The translations under genes were made by a program, and so were the position numbers. Below, piece after piece: positions 11,181 to 21,545 of a stretch of DNA of 64,000 nucleotides. The notes below the pieces were generated by a model, which saw only the letters and a list, made by a program, of their open reading frames with translations, had not been told where the DNA came from and made no database searches. The stretch is from Acanthosepion esculentum (Eukaryota > Mollusca > Cephalopoda > Sepiida > Sepiidae): assembly GCA_964036315.1 (NCBI GenBank), contig OZ038517.1, forward strand, positions 53,671,288 to 53,735,287. Direction: 5' to 3'. How positions within the stretch are numbered: the first letter of the stretch is position 1; every line of letters starts with the position of its first letter.

Positions 11181-12530
11181 CCTTTAAGAAAGCTGATTTT
11201 CTCCATTGTAAAAGTTTTTGAATTAGGAAATTTGAATACAGGAAATTCATTTGCAATGTAATTCTTCCAGGAAAGTCCCATTCGGACAGTTTGTTCCCAC
11301 GAGCTGCTACTTTGACTCCCGAGAAGATGCTTTCCAGATTACTACAATCTTAACCTGTTTGTCCATTCAGTCGTGACTGATCTTGCGAGACAAGCTTGCG
11401 AGCTCTTAAACCATGTCGAAAATGCCACTAGAAGTCCAATCTATAATTGTTGTTGCAATATTTTGTTAAGCGTAAATATTCAACGATGTGATAAGGGATT
11501 TTCTACGGATATTTTTTTCGTAGAATTCACCATTAGCTTATTTAATCATTTACTGAAGAATTAAGATTCGTCAGAAATTTAAAATAGGAAAACCGTGAAA
11601 TTTTCTCGGGTCTTTCTCGTTAACAAATATCCTGAGAAAATGGCCGAAATGCACATAAAAGAAACAGGCTATTTATTTCAGAAGTTGTCGCAGGCAACCA
11701 GCTAAAACCTCGTGTCGAATTTGATATAACCCGCGGACAAACGTTTGGAAAACCCCGATCTGACCCATTCGGTCCAGATGCTTGTCAGAAAAATTTGTCT
11801 ATAGATAAAAAAAGGTTTTTAAAAAATCTGCGATATACGCTAATAATATTGCCGGAAACTATAACCTGTATATCTTCCACGTCATCAATCTTATTTGCTG
11901 GGATGAGGTGGGGAGCAAGAAATATTCAATGTTAACAGTGTCCAGAAAACATTACCCTTTAAAACGTCTTAAATATATTTCTTACACAATAAAACCAACA
12001 CTTGAATGGCAAGGAGTTAACACTGATTAATTACAGTGAAAAGCGATAAAGCATTCTTTAGCTAATGGCTATAATTATTTATTTTTAAGAGAGATTTAAT
12101 AATTATAAAAGCGACGTATGTGTCATGAAGGAAATGGCTGCTATAAAAGTCTAATAATCAGGTGATAGAGAGAGAGAGAGAGAGATATGTATCCAAACAA
12201 ATTATAAAGATGCAGTCAGGGCCGGTCCGACATAACCAATTGCCCAAGGTATTAAGTGCTTAAGGGATATCTTTTCTTTTATGTACCGCTTCCGTTCATA
12301 GAATAAGTGATCACGGTGCTTCTCATCTTCTTATATCGTGTGCCTCATAGAAGGTTTTAATCCCTTTGCTAAAACTCCCACCCCACGTTTTACCATCCGT
12401 TCACACAAGCTCGCCAGGTAAGTGTCTCGCTACCTTCCCCCATCTCTCTTGAAGAACAAGACAAAAGCAATGTTTTTATTCTTTCTGGTGGTCGTGATTC
12501 ACTTGTAAGGAGAACTTTCCACTCAAGACC
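11181..12530. other. no gene recognised; short (GA)n tract
   Basis: This stretch is AT-rich with no convincing reading frame on either strand. A (GA)n microsatellite lies at about 12,166-12,186. I see no tRNA, transposase or reverse transcriptase signature. Confidence 0.5.
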
Positions 12531-12550
12531 GTGGAAAAGAAAAACTGCCA

Positions 12551-12720
12551 CTTCTTTACACTATTTACATTGTTCGGACTGTTGTCCTCATTTTTGTTGA
12601 CATATTCGTTACGTTTCAGACGTTATAAGCTCCGGCCTTCTTCCGGTGATTGGAATTTCGAACTGAAACCTTTGTTTCTCTCCACCGGGAGAGATTTTTC
12701 TAATTCCACGTGCCATGCCT
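12551..12720 (+). repeat. dispersed repeat E, copy 1
   Basis: CACTATTTACATTGTTCGGACTGTTGTCCTC and the following TCCGGCCTTCTTCCGGTG and GAATTTCGAACTGAA segments match, with scattered changes, the reverse complement of 20,000-20,245. The family resembles the terminal part of Penelope-like elements (a stem followed by CGAAAC in the other copy), but that assignment is an inference. Confidence 0.55.
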
Positions 12721-12736
12721 CTTTGGGGTGTCTCAG

Positions 12737-12960
12737 TTATCTCCCTTTAATTGAACTCTCTATTCGCAGATATTTAAACTTTTGCACCTGCTTGATGCCT
12801 AAATCTCCAATTTGTAAATTGCATGTCAGGTTTTTTCTCTTGTTGATGACAATATTTGCTTCCTTCTTGCAATTAATGTCCAGTCCTTTTTTTCTCGCTT
12901 TAGAAACGGTTAAAACGTGCATTGGTTGGAAATATTTCTTCATTTAATTCTTCTTCATTC
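12737..12960 (-). pseudogene. LINE-A reverse transcriptase fragment
   Basis: Minus-strand frame reads KARKKGLDINCKKEANIVI and then LTCNLQIGDLGIKQVQKFKY, the segment of LINE-A that lies just after the YADD region and before the TEIRRRIG segment seen elsewhere in this window. The corresponding segment at 53,319-53,460 reads KKGLNINYKKTKCMVVSKR. Only about 70 residues survive. Repeat E replaces the expected downstream part. Confidence 0.75.
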
Positions 12961-13199
12961 TTTTTTGTATCGTTGTTTTTACGCTAACCAATGGACAAAA
13001 ATCATTCAAGAATAAAAAAAAATAGTTTCACCCAGAAGGGGTTGGAGAAATAACACAGTTTTTCCTCCCTTGGCAGCAATGCTCTTCGTCCGATGATGGT
13101 TAAGCATTGCAATCCCATCACGGAAAAAAGGTGGTGTCCTGGTCCTCCAAAAACTGATAATTGTAATTGTATTTTTTGTATTTTCTAATGGTCCATCAA

Positions 13200-13360
13200 A
13201 TGTTATGTAATAGCCGGGCCACCTATATGGAAATGAATGACGGACAAGCTCCTAACAAATGAAAAAAGAGACTTGAAGCAACACAAATGTGGTTCTACAG
13301 AATGATGCTGACTAAAACAATGGACTGAATATCAGAGCAAAGACGAGGTTTTAGAAAAAA
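13200..13360 (+). pseudogene. LINE-A 3' coding fragment
   Basis: Nucleotides CACCTATATGGAAATGAATG, GAAAAAAGAGACTTGAAGCA and ATGTGGTTCTACAGAATGAT correspond to the YGSECWTIS, MKKRLEATE and MWFYRRML segments of LINE-A with stops. This copy keeps the ancestral order in which LEATE is followed by MWFYRRM, unlike the satellite where LEATE is followed by TKKRVLN. It lies in the opposite orientation to the array that starts a few bases later. Confidence 0.75.
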
Positions 13361-13364
13361 TGGA

Positions 13365-14095
13365 AAATGTCTGGATCTCGGTACCACTTATCACATAGCA
13401 ATCCAACCGACCTTTCTTCGTTTGGAACAAAATGTTTCAGTTTCTCAGCACCTTCATTAGCTTTTGGAATGCTTCTTTCGCTAGTCCAATGCGTATTCAG
13501 ATCTCGGTGCTGCATGTTACATAGCAATCCGGACCTCATTTCTTTGTTTAGAACGAAATGTTTTCATGATTTGCTTTTGGAATTCATCTTTCGCTAGTCC
13601 AATGCGTGTTCAGATCTCGGTGTCGCATATAACATACCAATCCAGCCCTATTTTCTTTCCCTACTACAAAATGTTTCTGTTTCTCCAAACCATCAGTAGC
13701 TTGCAATGCTTCTTTCGCTCGTCCAATGCGTGTTCGGATCTCGGTGCCGCATATCACATAGCAATCCAGGTCTCTTTTCTTTGTTTAGAACGAAATGTTT
13801 CTGTTTCTCGCCAGATTGATCGGCTTTTGGAATGCTTCTTTCGCTAATCCAATGCGTGTTCGGATCTCGGGGCCGCATCTCAAAATGCAACCCAGTCCTC
13901 TTTTCTCTGTTTAGAACGAAATGTTTCCGTTTCTCAGCACCTTGTTTAGATTTTGGAATGCTTCTTTCGCTCGTCCAATGCGTGTTCGGATCTCGGTGCC
14001 GCATATCACATAGCAATCCAGGTCTCTTTTCTTTCTTTAGAACGAACTGTTTCCGTTTCTCAGCGCCTTCATTAGCTTTTGGCATTTTTTTGTTT
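13365..14095 (-). repeat. ~120-bp tandem array made of LINE-A coding sequence
   Basis: About six units, marked by CCAATGCGTGTTCGGATCTC (plus strand) near 13,484, 13,599, 13,720, 13,847 and 13,974, spacing about 115-127. The minus strand in one frame reads GTEIRTRIGRAKEAFQNLNK, then VLRNGNISF, a stop, then KRDLDCYVI and back to CGTEIRTRIG. That is the LINE-A segment TEIRRRIGIAKDAFQKLNKVLRNRK-KKRVLNCYVI joined to its own start. It overlaps the source of the 107-bp satellite by the KKRVLNCYVI part. Open frames here reflect the LINE origin and are not genes. Confidence 0.85.
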
Positions 14096-14204
14096 TCACT
14101 GTCGGACTTTCGATCATTTTTGCGCGCTTTCTTTTGTAAACGCTTCTTTTCTTCTTTCTAAATTTTTATATTTCTTTCTGTTTTACTGTTCCTAGTTTCA
14201 TTCA

Positions 14205-14389
14205 CGACAGTCTGTGCAAGACCATCATTCAAGGCATCGTTGAAGGTGGATGTAGGAGAGGACGCCAACGCAAAAACTGGTTGGACAATGTCAAACAGTA
14301 GACAGCTATGACTGTACTAGAATTGCTAATGTCTGCTGTTGATAGACCGTTTTTGCATTCGGATCCGCCCTCGGATTAGAAACTTGAAG

Positions 14390-14431
<42 letters not shown>
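14205..14431 (+). mobile_element. LINE-F 3' end with (GAT)n tail
   Basis: The plus strand reads SLCKTIIQGIVEGGCRRGRQ, then KNWLDNVKQ, a stop, then TAMTVLELLMSA, the familiar C-terminus of a LINE whose 3' end is a short tandem repeat. It ends in an uninterrupted (GAT)n run at about 14,392-14,431. Only the last ~60 codons are present. It is distinct from LINE-A, whose tail is (GAA)n. Confidence 0.75.
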
Positions 14432-14435
<4 letters not shown>

Positions 14436-14760
14436 CACTTTTCTTTCATAATTCTTTCTTTTTTCTTTCATTTATCCTTTCTTTTTTCATTCATTCATTC
14501 ATTCATTTTTTCTTTCTTTCTTTCATTCATTCATTATTTATTTCTTTGTTTCATTTATTCATTCATTCTTCCATTCTTTCTTGTTTGCTTGCTTTTGTTT
14601 TTACTCAACTTATTTCTTTCTTTTCCTTTTTTTATTGCCTTTTTTCTTTTCCTCTGGGCTTGTTTCTTTCTTTATCCTTCTTCCGTTCTTTACATATTTT
14701 TTCATTTCCTTTCTTTCTTTTATTTCTTCCTTTCTTGCATTTGCTTTCCTCCTTTCTTTT
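14432..14760. repeat. pyrimidine-rich TTTC/ATTC tract
   Basis: Degenerate TTTCTTTC and CATTCATT runs on the plus strand directly after the (GAT)n tail. The overlapping open frames are phenylalanine, serine and leucine only and are by-products of the repeat. From 14,761 to 15,190 nothing is recognised. Confidence 0.8.
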
Positions 14761-15189
14761 CGATGGTGTTAATATCTTTCTACTTCCTTGGCATAGACAA
14801 AGCACAGAAAGCGACAGAATATGTGGTCTTTTTTTTTCATGTCGTGCCTGCATACATTTTCTGATCGACGTAAAGTGAAAAAATGAAAAGTAACCTTCTA
14901 AAAACATCGATCTTGTATGTATCCACAGCAAAAATCATCACGTGACATTTTTTTTGTTTGCTTTCGTATATCAGCCATATTGATAATGACACAAGTATAA
15001 CCATTTCTGACCATTTTTCTTCGTGACTACTCAGTAATTTACGTTAATAATTTACGTTTTACACTTTTAGTGAACATTACATTAGAATTATCCATATTTT
15101 ATTAGTTCAGGTCGTACTGAATTTCAAAGGCAATACTTAGTTATTTGTACATAGTAGGTTTTTTCAAGCTTTTTTAAAAATCATTTTAC

Positions 15190-16195
15190 CCGATGCAAGG
15201 CGATAATGTCACTAGGGCGCAAGGGATTACTGGGGGTGAAAGAAAATGAGAAGACTTTAGTGAGGAGGAAGGACAATAACAGAAGAAACTTCAGGAAGAC
15301 AGAAGATGGTGATAATGCCATTAAGACGCAAATAGTTACTGGGAGTCGAAGAGCATGAGAAGACTTTAGTGATGAGAAAGGACAATAAAAGAACAGACTT
15401 CAAGAAGACACGATTGGTGATTAGCGTTGCATTTAAATTTTTTGAAGATTGTAGGAAAGCAAGAAATTGGAAGGGAATTCCGCAGGCGAGACGTGCGAGA
15501 AAAGAAACTATTATTATAGAACTTATGGTTACATTTAGTTAGTTCGACAACAAAACGGTGAGACCTAGTTTTCAATTCATTAGCGCGCTTAAGTTCTTGC
15601 AGTGAAGGCACCAAGTCGGAAATCTTATCAGAACAGTTGCCATGAAAATATTTGCGGAAATGACAGAGGAAAGACACGTCACGTCGATGTGATGCCAGTT
15701 CAGAATCGGATACATTAGAGATTCTTCTTTGAATTTTGTCAAGAGATATAGCAGGTGCACCAAACCAGATGTGACAGCAATATTCAATGCACAGAAGAAC
15801 GGTAGATTTTTTTTTTTAAATGTGCAAGATGCATTCTGAGAAAATTGGCTAGTAAAACAATGAAACAACTTTCCTAGCCGTGGATCTAGTAATTGATTCA
15901 ATATAATCACTTCACATTAAAAATACCTGAACCCAAGAAGGCGTGGATCTTTTGCTCTCCTGGAGTTTTGCTCAACCATGCTGACGGCAAGCAGAAACAG
16001 TTCCCTGTGGTGATTAAATCAAATAAGTTTTGTTCTAGTGGCGTTAAAATTTGCAAACTATCCCTTGCCCCAGTTGACCACAGATTGGAACCCCTTCTTG
16101 AGAGCATCTACCAGTTTTACTTTGTCGAACTTGATACAGAATTAAATAGTTGAGTCATCAGCATAAATTCCTAGTTGGGGAATTGATCGTTTCTA
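15190..16195 (-). pseudogene. LINE-B (CR1-like), decayed copy 2
   Basis: Minus-strand frames give YADD (about 16,155-16,170, IYADDSTI), then KLLSINHL-equivalent sequence in a broken frame, then FRKYFHGNCSDKISDLVPSL, RSHRFVVELTKCNHKFYNNS and FFSRTSRLRNSLPISCFP, the standard CR1-group C-terminus. The 3' part (15,190-15,412) contains a two-fold repeat: GAGAAGACTTTAGTGA and GGACAATAA recur about 110 bases apart, so the 3' untranslated region is partly duplicated. The copy ends at the motif C region and is 5'-truncated. Compared with copy 1 it keeps a longer C-terminus. Confidence 0.88.
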
Positions 16196-16255
16196 TTACA
16201 GGGTAGAAGAAGGTAGAAATCAATGTAAGAGATTTCTATCTAACTATTTATTGCA

Positions 16256-17075
16256 GATTCTTCTTTAAATTCTGTAAAGAATCTCTAAATACATAGCAGA
16301 AGTTCCAGACCAGATGTGACAGAAATATTCAATACATTGTAGAGTTATAAAAGTGCAAGATGGATTCTGACGCGAGAAATTATACGGTGAACCAACTTTC
16401 CTAGCAGTAGGCCGGGCAATTGATTAGATACAGTCACCCCCACTTCATGTCAGCGTCGTGGGTATGACGATAAACTACATCCGCGTCCAGGGTAAGACAA
16501 TAAACTACGTCCAACAGCAAGGCCTCTGATCAGAAGGCTTTGAGGAGCGTGGATCCACCTCTTAATTGCTGGTGTTCCCAGGTCCACCCTGACCCGGGGT
16601 GGTAGCATCCGTTAGGGTCCCAGCTATGGACAAATAGTTACCCCACAAACTGAGGTAAAAATCATTATGAAAGTAAAAATAGGTTTTAATACCAGAAAAA
16701 CTTTGTAAAAAAAAATGATTACCAGAAATGAATTTTTGAAGAAAAACAACTATTACCAGCAATATGTTTAAAAAGATATTACAAGCAATGCATTTTTTAA
16801 AAAAATAATATTACCAGCTATACATTTTTGAGGAAAAAAATATTACCAGAAATAGATTTTTGACAAAACAAAATATTACCAGGAAAAAAAGTTGTCGGCA
16901 TTAAATGACCCATTGAGGTTGATATGCCGTAAAACAAACCAAACCAAACCAAACCCACTTCATGTCAGTTGAAAAACTGATTTCAAGAAGACGCAAAGAG
17001 ATAAGAGGTTAGTTTAGGAGGTTAGCATCAGCCCTAATATTGGCAAGCAGAAAAGGTTCTCTAAAGTAATTATAT
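16256..17075 (-). pseudogene. LINE-B fragment copy 3, split by retroposon G
   Basis: 16,256-16,453 repeats the LINE-B segment of 15,719-15,915 (CCAGATGTGACAG, ATATTCAATACA, CAACTTTCCTAG). After retroposon G, 16,954-17,075 continues the same LINE at CACTTCATGTCAGTTGAAAA, matching 881-900 of copy 1. The LINE sequence is continuous when G and one copy of its target duplication are removed. Confidence 0.8.
16454..16953 (+). mobile_element. retroposon G, complete copy with 15-bp target duplication
   Basis: This 500-bp element is flanked by identical 15-bp repeats, CCCACTTCATGTCAG, at 16,439-16,453 and 16,954-16,968. It begins with a tandem CATCCG/GACGATAAACTAC head, has a CACCTCTTAATTGCTG core, then about six units of a ~35-bp ATTACCAGMAATNNATTTTT minisatellite (16,690-16,885), and ends GGTTGATATGCCGTAAAAC plus an (AAACC)n tail. 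A long target duplication with a simple 3' tail indicates target-primed retroposition. There is no open frame and no clear polymerase III A/B box pair, so it is a SINE-like or LINE-tail-driven element of unknown class. Other copies: 515-648, 2,348-2,450, 57,393-57,680, 58,155-58,230 and 58,400-58,800. Confidence 0.85.
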
Positions 17076-17099
17076 GAAAGCCGTCAGAGAATTGATATT

Positions 17100-17330
17100 C
17101 TTCCTATTAAAAGAATATCGTTAGAATCGAAATAAATGGTAATCCGAAGGGCCATTTTCAGGTGAGTACGACGGAAGCAGTAGAACTAACCAAGCTCTAC
17201 CAATTTCTGCCGGGTCAGCAAAGAGACGTGAGGATTAGCATTGTCCTGAGGGAAGATGATACTTTTCCTCTTGGGCAATTCCGGGTGCCCTTCATCAACT
17301 GCCATACTGTCGTTTCAATTTTGCTGTAAC
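17100..17330 (-). pseudogene. mariner transposase fragment
   Basis: The minus strand reads PELPKRKSIIFPQDNANPHV, then SLLTRQKLVELG, then after a frameshift PSYSPENGPSDYHLFRF. These match the second (QDNA.PH) and third (YSPDLAPSDYHLF) catalytic blocks of animal mariner transposases. The third aspartate position is altered (SPEN instead of SPDL), so it is dead. The element ends were not located. Confidence 0.8.
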
Positions 17331-17439
17331 ATCCAAATTAAATAAAAATAAAAGATATATTCGCTATTTATTTCCGACGAATATTTCTTTCATCTCAAAT
17401 TGAATCGCCTATTGATGAATATTTGTTTATTCAACTACA

Positions 17440-17710
17440 TATGCGTGTCCATTTTATCTACGTGTCTATCACGACTATTAACCGAACGAACTCCCAGTCT
17501 ACCACGACTGATATACGATACCCCAGAACGAGCAAAAGGATCGAACCTTGTAAATTACGAGGAAATAAAAAAAACACCTTCCTGTATATGTTGAATAAGT
17601 CCGGTGAGAAGACCCATCCTTGTCTTATTCCCCTTTCTATTTTTGTAAATTTACTGAATTCACTTTCTATCCGCATGAGAGCAATTTGCTTCTGTTATAG
17701 GTTTTAGTTT
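17440..17710 (-). pseudogene. LINE-A reverse transcriptase palm fragment
   Basis: Minus-strand frame: MRIESEFSKFTKIERGIRQG followed by WVFSPDLFNIY, the RT motif B region (canonical RQGCVLSPDLFN). The equivalent segment recurs at 56,775-56,900. Sequence after the motif shifts frame. About 90 residues survive. Confidence 0.8.
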
Positions 17711-17814
17711 AAAAGACCAACCGAATTTTTCAAGAGAATCCAAGTGCAAATTATTAGGCTCGCAAATAAATACAATTTTATTCACATAAAACTAGGTATC
17801 TCCAAAATTCGCTA

Positions 17815-19330
17815 AAAAATGAGCATACATTATGAAAAAATACCCCAACCTTTTTATTGTTTTATTGTCAAAATCTTTATTTTATTATTATTCGAAATGG
17901 CCAAAGGATCTTTTATTATTAAATTACATTTTTTTAAATCCTTTTTATAATCTTCAAAATTTTGTTTAAATATTTTTTTTGCGTCAGCGGGTGATCATAA
18001 ATCATCACGGGAAATTTTAGCTTTTTTTTCGGTCAAAAACACACTAATTTGGAAATTCTTGCAAAAATCAAATAGTTGCTAAATTTTAATAAAACTTTCA
18101 GTAATTATTTTATTCACAAATGAATAAAATTATTTTAGAAAGTTTTCTTTTAGAAAATCTATTACCCATCGTTTATTTAATTTTATGAAATTTCGTGAAA
18201 TTCATATTTGTAAGGTTTAATGTTTATATTATTTATAAAGGCAAGTCCGTAGAGAATTTAAATCACATTTTTTTGTCAAACAGAACCAGTTACCGAAAAT
18301 CTCTGAATAGTAAAATAAAAATACAATAAAGCTAAGACTGTATTTAATTAAAAAAAAGCTTTTATTTGCTTTGATGAATAAGATATATTATGGACACTAT
18401 TGTCTTTATTTTTTTTCAATGAATGAAGAATTTTTACAAGAACTGTTTTCATTTTTTTAACAAATGAAATTATAATAATTTATAAAGTTTTAAATCTTTT
18501 AAAATTCTGTATTAATTTATTGCCGTTAGGTGATATGTTTATAAATAAAACTATATTTACTAATCATAAATGGAAAAATCAGATTACAATTCCGCAACCT
18601 GCAGTATTTTAAAAAATATTTTGTGTGTGTGTATGTGTTTGTGTGTGTATGTAGATAAAAGTGATGCTTTTTATAAATACAGCTGTTCATACACGATATT
18701 ATCAGGAAATATGAAAATAACTATAGTAAATTTAAAATTTATTGCTAATTTTTTAACATTTCCTCAACAAGCGTCTTCGGAAGTAAGACTATAAAGTCAA
18801 AGTACCTAAAATTCAATAAAATATTAAATTACTGAGAATATTTTCTTTAATTTTAAAGGTTATTGGGAGGTTAAAAAATGATATAAAAAGGCGTTCAATT
18901 TATATCCGTCAAGAAACTGTTACAATAATTGCCCCTCTTCGAAAAAAAAAAAAACGAAAATATTCCCCAACGTAAATCTATCGAGATATATGCCAACACC
19001 TCATAAAATCACCCACCTTTGTGTTAAAAATGCTTTTCTGTGGTATTTTAAACTAAAAGTAAGTAATATTTGTTTTAATTGAGATTAATTAAACTTTAAA
19101 TCAGGTAACCTTCCTCAAATAAAGTTTCAGAAAAGTATATTTTATTTTTGAATTTTTTTTTTAATAAAAAGAAACACATTGTGCTGACAGATTTGTAAAT
19201 ATGCCTAAGAATGCATACAACCAGCCATTATTAGCGAGTTAAAAAATAATTCCAATCAATTTAAATTCGGTTTGAAATGAAGTATTTTGCTTATTAGAAA
19301 TATTAAGTTTAATCTATTAAAATGGGATCC
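17815..19330. repeat. AT-rich dispersed repeat F, copy 1
   Basis: Several blocks match the reverse complement of 45,271-46,400: AAATTCGGTTTGAAAT (19,263) against ATTTCAAACCGAATTT, CACCTTTGTGTTAAAAA near 19,015 against the GTTTTTTAACACGGAGGTG-like stretch at 45,490, CAACAAGCGTCTT (18,767) against AAGACGCTTGATGAG (45,709), and GGGAAATTTTAGC (18,020) against GCTAAAATTTCCT (46,360). Similarity is patchy and the copies are old. A (GT)n microsatellite lies at about 18,622-18,653. No coding function seen; the class is unknown. Confidence 0.55.
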
Positions 19331-19609
19331 AAACAAAAATAAAAGCTCAAAAAATATTTTTCATTTTGAAAAAATAATTTTAAACCTTAGGTATCGTTTC
19401 CTTTAGAGCTACGTACATAAAAGTAAGTTTTTCATGCATCTTATAAACATCGGATGGATGAGCGAGAAACATTATATTTAATTGAAAGCAAAAATACTTA
19501 TGAATATGATATAGCGTCACGTTGATGCGCTTCAGTGAAAATATTCCGCCTTTCAACAAATTGCTTACACTTTTATAGTAATAAATCGATGGTGTTCTAT
19601 ATTATAAGA

Positions 19610-19720
19610 CAGTGTTACTCGACCTTTTTAAGTAACGGCACACCTCGGAGCAAATGAAAATATCACGGTACAATTATCAAAATTTGTAACGGGTATACAT
19701 TTAAACATAGATTAAAAAAT
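19610..19720 (+). mobile_element. possible hAT-type terminal sequence
   Basis: CAGTGTTACTCGACCTTTTT followed by ACGGCACACCTCGG resembles the ends of hAT-family elements (CAGTGGTTCTCAAACTTTTT followed by GCGGCACAC). No matching inverted partner or 8-bp target duplication was found. The sequence around it (19,331-19,898) holds nothing else recognised. Confidence 0.3.
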
Positions 19721-19898
19721 ACACACACAAATATGAACTTACATTATTTCAATGTTTCTATTCAATTATTTGTGCAGTTTATTTAGTGTGAAACCTGTGT
19801 CTGATGTTTGTTTTTTTTTCGCGATTTCTTCAATGTTTGGTAGAATGTGCGATAAGCAGACCCTCATTTTCTGTCTATATTTCTGAGATGAGGTATTA

Positions 19899-20245
19899 TG
19901 TCAACTATTTACATTATTCGGACTATTGTCCTCATCTTTGTCGCCATATTTATTACAACGTCCTTGAGGACACATGGCACAGTGGATAAAGACGTTGGTT
20001 AGATCCAGTGACAGGACCCAAAGAGTGTGAGAACAATAGCCGGTTAAGGCAGTGGAGAACTTTCAGAGGGAAATTAACAGGAGATAACTGGAACTAGAAC
20101 AGTCTACCCCGAGTGCGCGAAATAAAGGGTTCAGTTCGACATTCCAACCACCTTAAGAAGGCCGAAGCGTACAACGGCCGAAACGTTGTAAGAAATATGG
20201 CGACAAAGGTGAGGACAATAGTCCGAATAATATAAATAGTGAAGA
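19899..20245. repeat. repeat E, inverted pair with tRNA-like insert
   Basis: CTATTTACATTATTCGGACT (19,903) and its reverse complement near 20,245 form imperfect arms of about 57 bases, which also include GTCGCCATATTT and ACAACGT. Between them, ATGGCACAGTGGATAAAGAC carries a perfect polymerase III A-box match (TGGCACAGTGG), and GAAGGCCGAAGCG...CGGCCGAAACGTTG near 20,160 forms a GGCCG/CGGCC stem followed by GAAAC. The layout resembles Penelope terminal sequences placed head to head. Confidence 0.5.
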
Positions 20246-20424
20246 CCCTCATTTATCCTTCAGTTGAGTGTAGTTTTTCTTGCTTCTTATTTTGATGTTA
20301 TTTAGGGCTGAGAAGGCGAATTCACATAAATAAGAAGTAGAAAATTGCAATAAAACTGATCAAGCATTTTTAGCTAATGTGGGATATTACTTTTGAGTTA
20401 AAAAAACAAAATGTTCCATTTCAT

Positions 20425-21340
20425 CCGTTCTTTCTTTCATTCTTTCTTTCCTTCACTTTAAAAGAAAATGAAACATAATTTCTAAAAGAAAGAAAGAAAG
20501 AAAAAACAGTATTTTAAAAAGAAAGAAAAAGAAATATATAATTTCAAAAAGAAAGAAAGAAAAGAAACATGATTTCAAAAAGGAAGAAAGAAAAGAAACA
20601 CGCTATTTCATAAGAAGAAAAAAACAAATAGAAACATAAGACTTAAAAAAGAAAGAAAGAATAGAAATGATTTCAGAAAGAAAGGAAGAAAAGAAACACA
20701 GGAATTCAAAAAGAAAGAAAGAACTCATATGATGAAAGGAAGAAAATGAAACATAAAACTTGAAAGAAAAAAAGATAACGGGAAAAGAATGAAAGAAAAC
20801 AAACATATGGCTTGAAAAAAGGTATGTAACTAGAAAGAAAGAAAGTGAAAGAGAAAGAAAGAAAGAAACATACAAACAAACGAAACCTGAAAAGAAAGAA
20901 AGAAAGAAAGAAAAGGAAAATATATAATAAAAGAAAGAATGAAAAATAGAAAGAGTGGCCGTGAAAGAAAAAAGAAAAAAAGAAAAAATGAAATAAATGA
21001 AAAATATATAATAAAAGAAAGGAATATATATAAATTGAAAGACAGAAATATAGAGAGTGAAAAAGAAAAAGAAAGAAAAATATATAAAGTGAAAGAATGA
21101 AAGAAAGAAAGAGAGACAGTGAAAGAAAGAAAGGAAAAAAGAAAATATATGATAAAGAAAGAAAAATGTATGAAGTAAAAGAAAGAAATAGAGTGAAAAA
21201 GAAAAGGAACTATATAATAAAAGTAAAATGAAATGATATAAAGAGAGACTGCGAATGAAAAAAGAAAAGGAACGAAAATATATAAAGTGAAAGAAAGAAA
21301 TATAGACAGTGAAAAAGAGAGAAAGAAAAGGAAAATATAA
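20425..21340 (+). repeat. degenerate GAAA purine tract
   Basis: Imperfect GAAA/AAAGAAAG runs on the plus strand, interspersed with ATATATAA and GTGAAAG. It lacks the strict 30-bp period of the later satellite. The minus-strand open frame of about 246 codons (phenylalanine, serine, leucine, tyrosine) is a by-product of the composition. Confidence 0.85.
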
Positions 21341-21344
21341 CACT

Positions 21345-21545
21345 TTTGGCAGCCGCCTACACCGGTGGTGTAACCACGTTTTAATGATCCGGTCTACATG
21401 GTCTTAGGAAAACGTTTTAACCACAGAGCTAACTCTGCGCTGGTCAATGCTGATGTTGCTTCAAGCTGGTTGTTGGTTGCTGACCGTTTCGATCTCGAAC
21501 AACTCTGCCCACGTTGTGTTCTTGATCTCACAGCTGTGGAAGATT
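21345..21545 (-). mobile_element. tRNA-like SINE material
   Basis: The minus strand reads GCGCAGAGTTAGCTCTGTGG, then TTAAAACGTTTTCC, a tRNA-like D-arm and anticodon-arm layout with a one-off A-box match. It resembles the head of the clearer SINE at 22,920-23,170 (GGTTAAAACGTTT shared). The B box is weak. It begins immediately after the purine tract. Confidence 0.45.
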
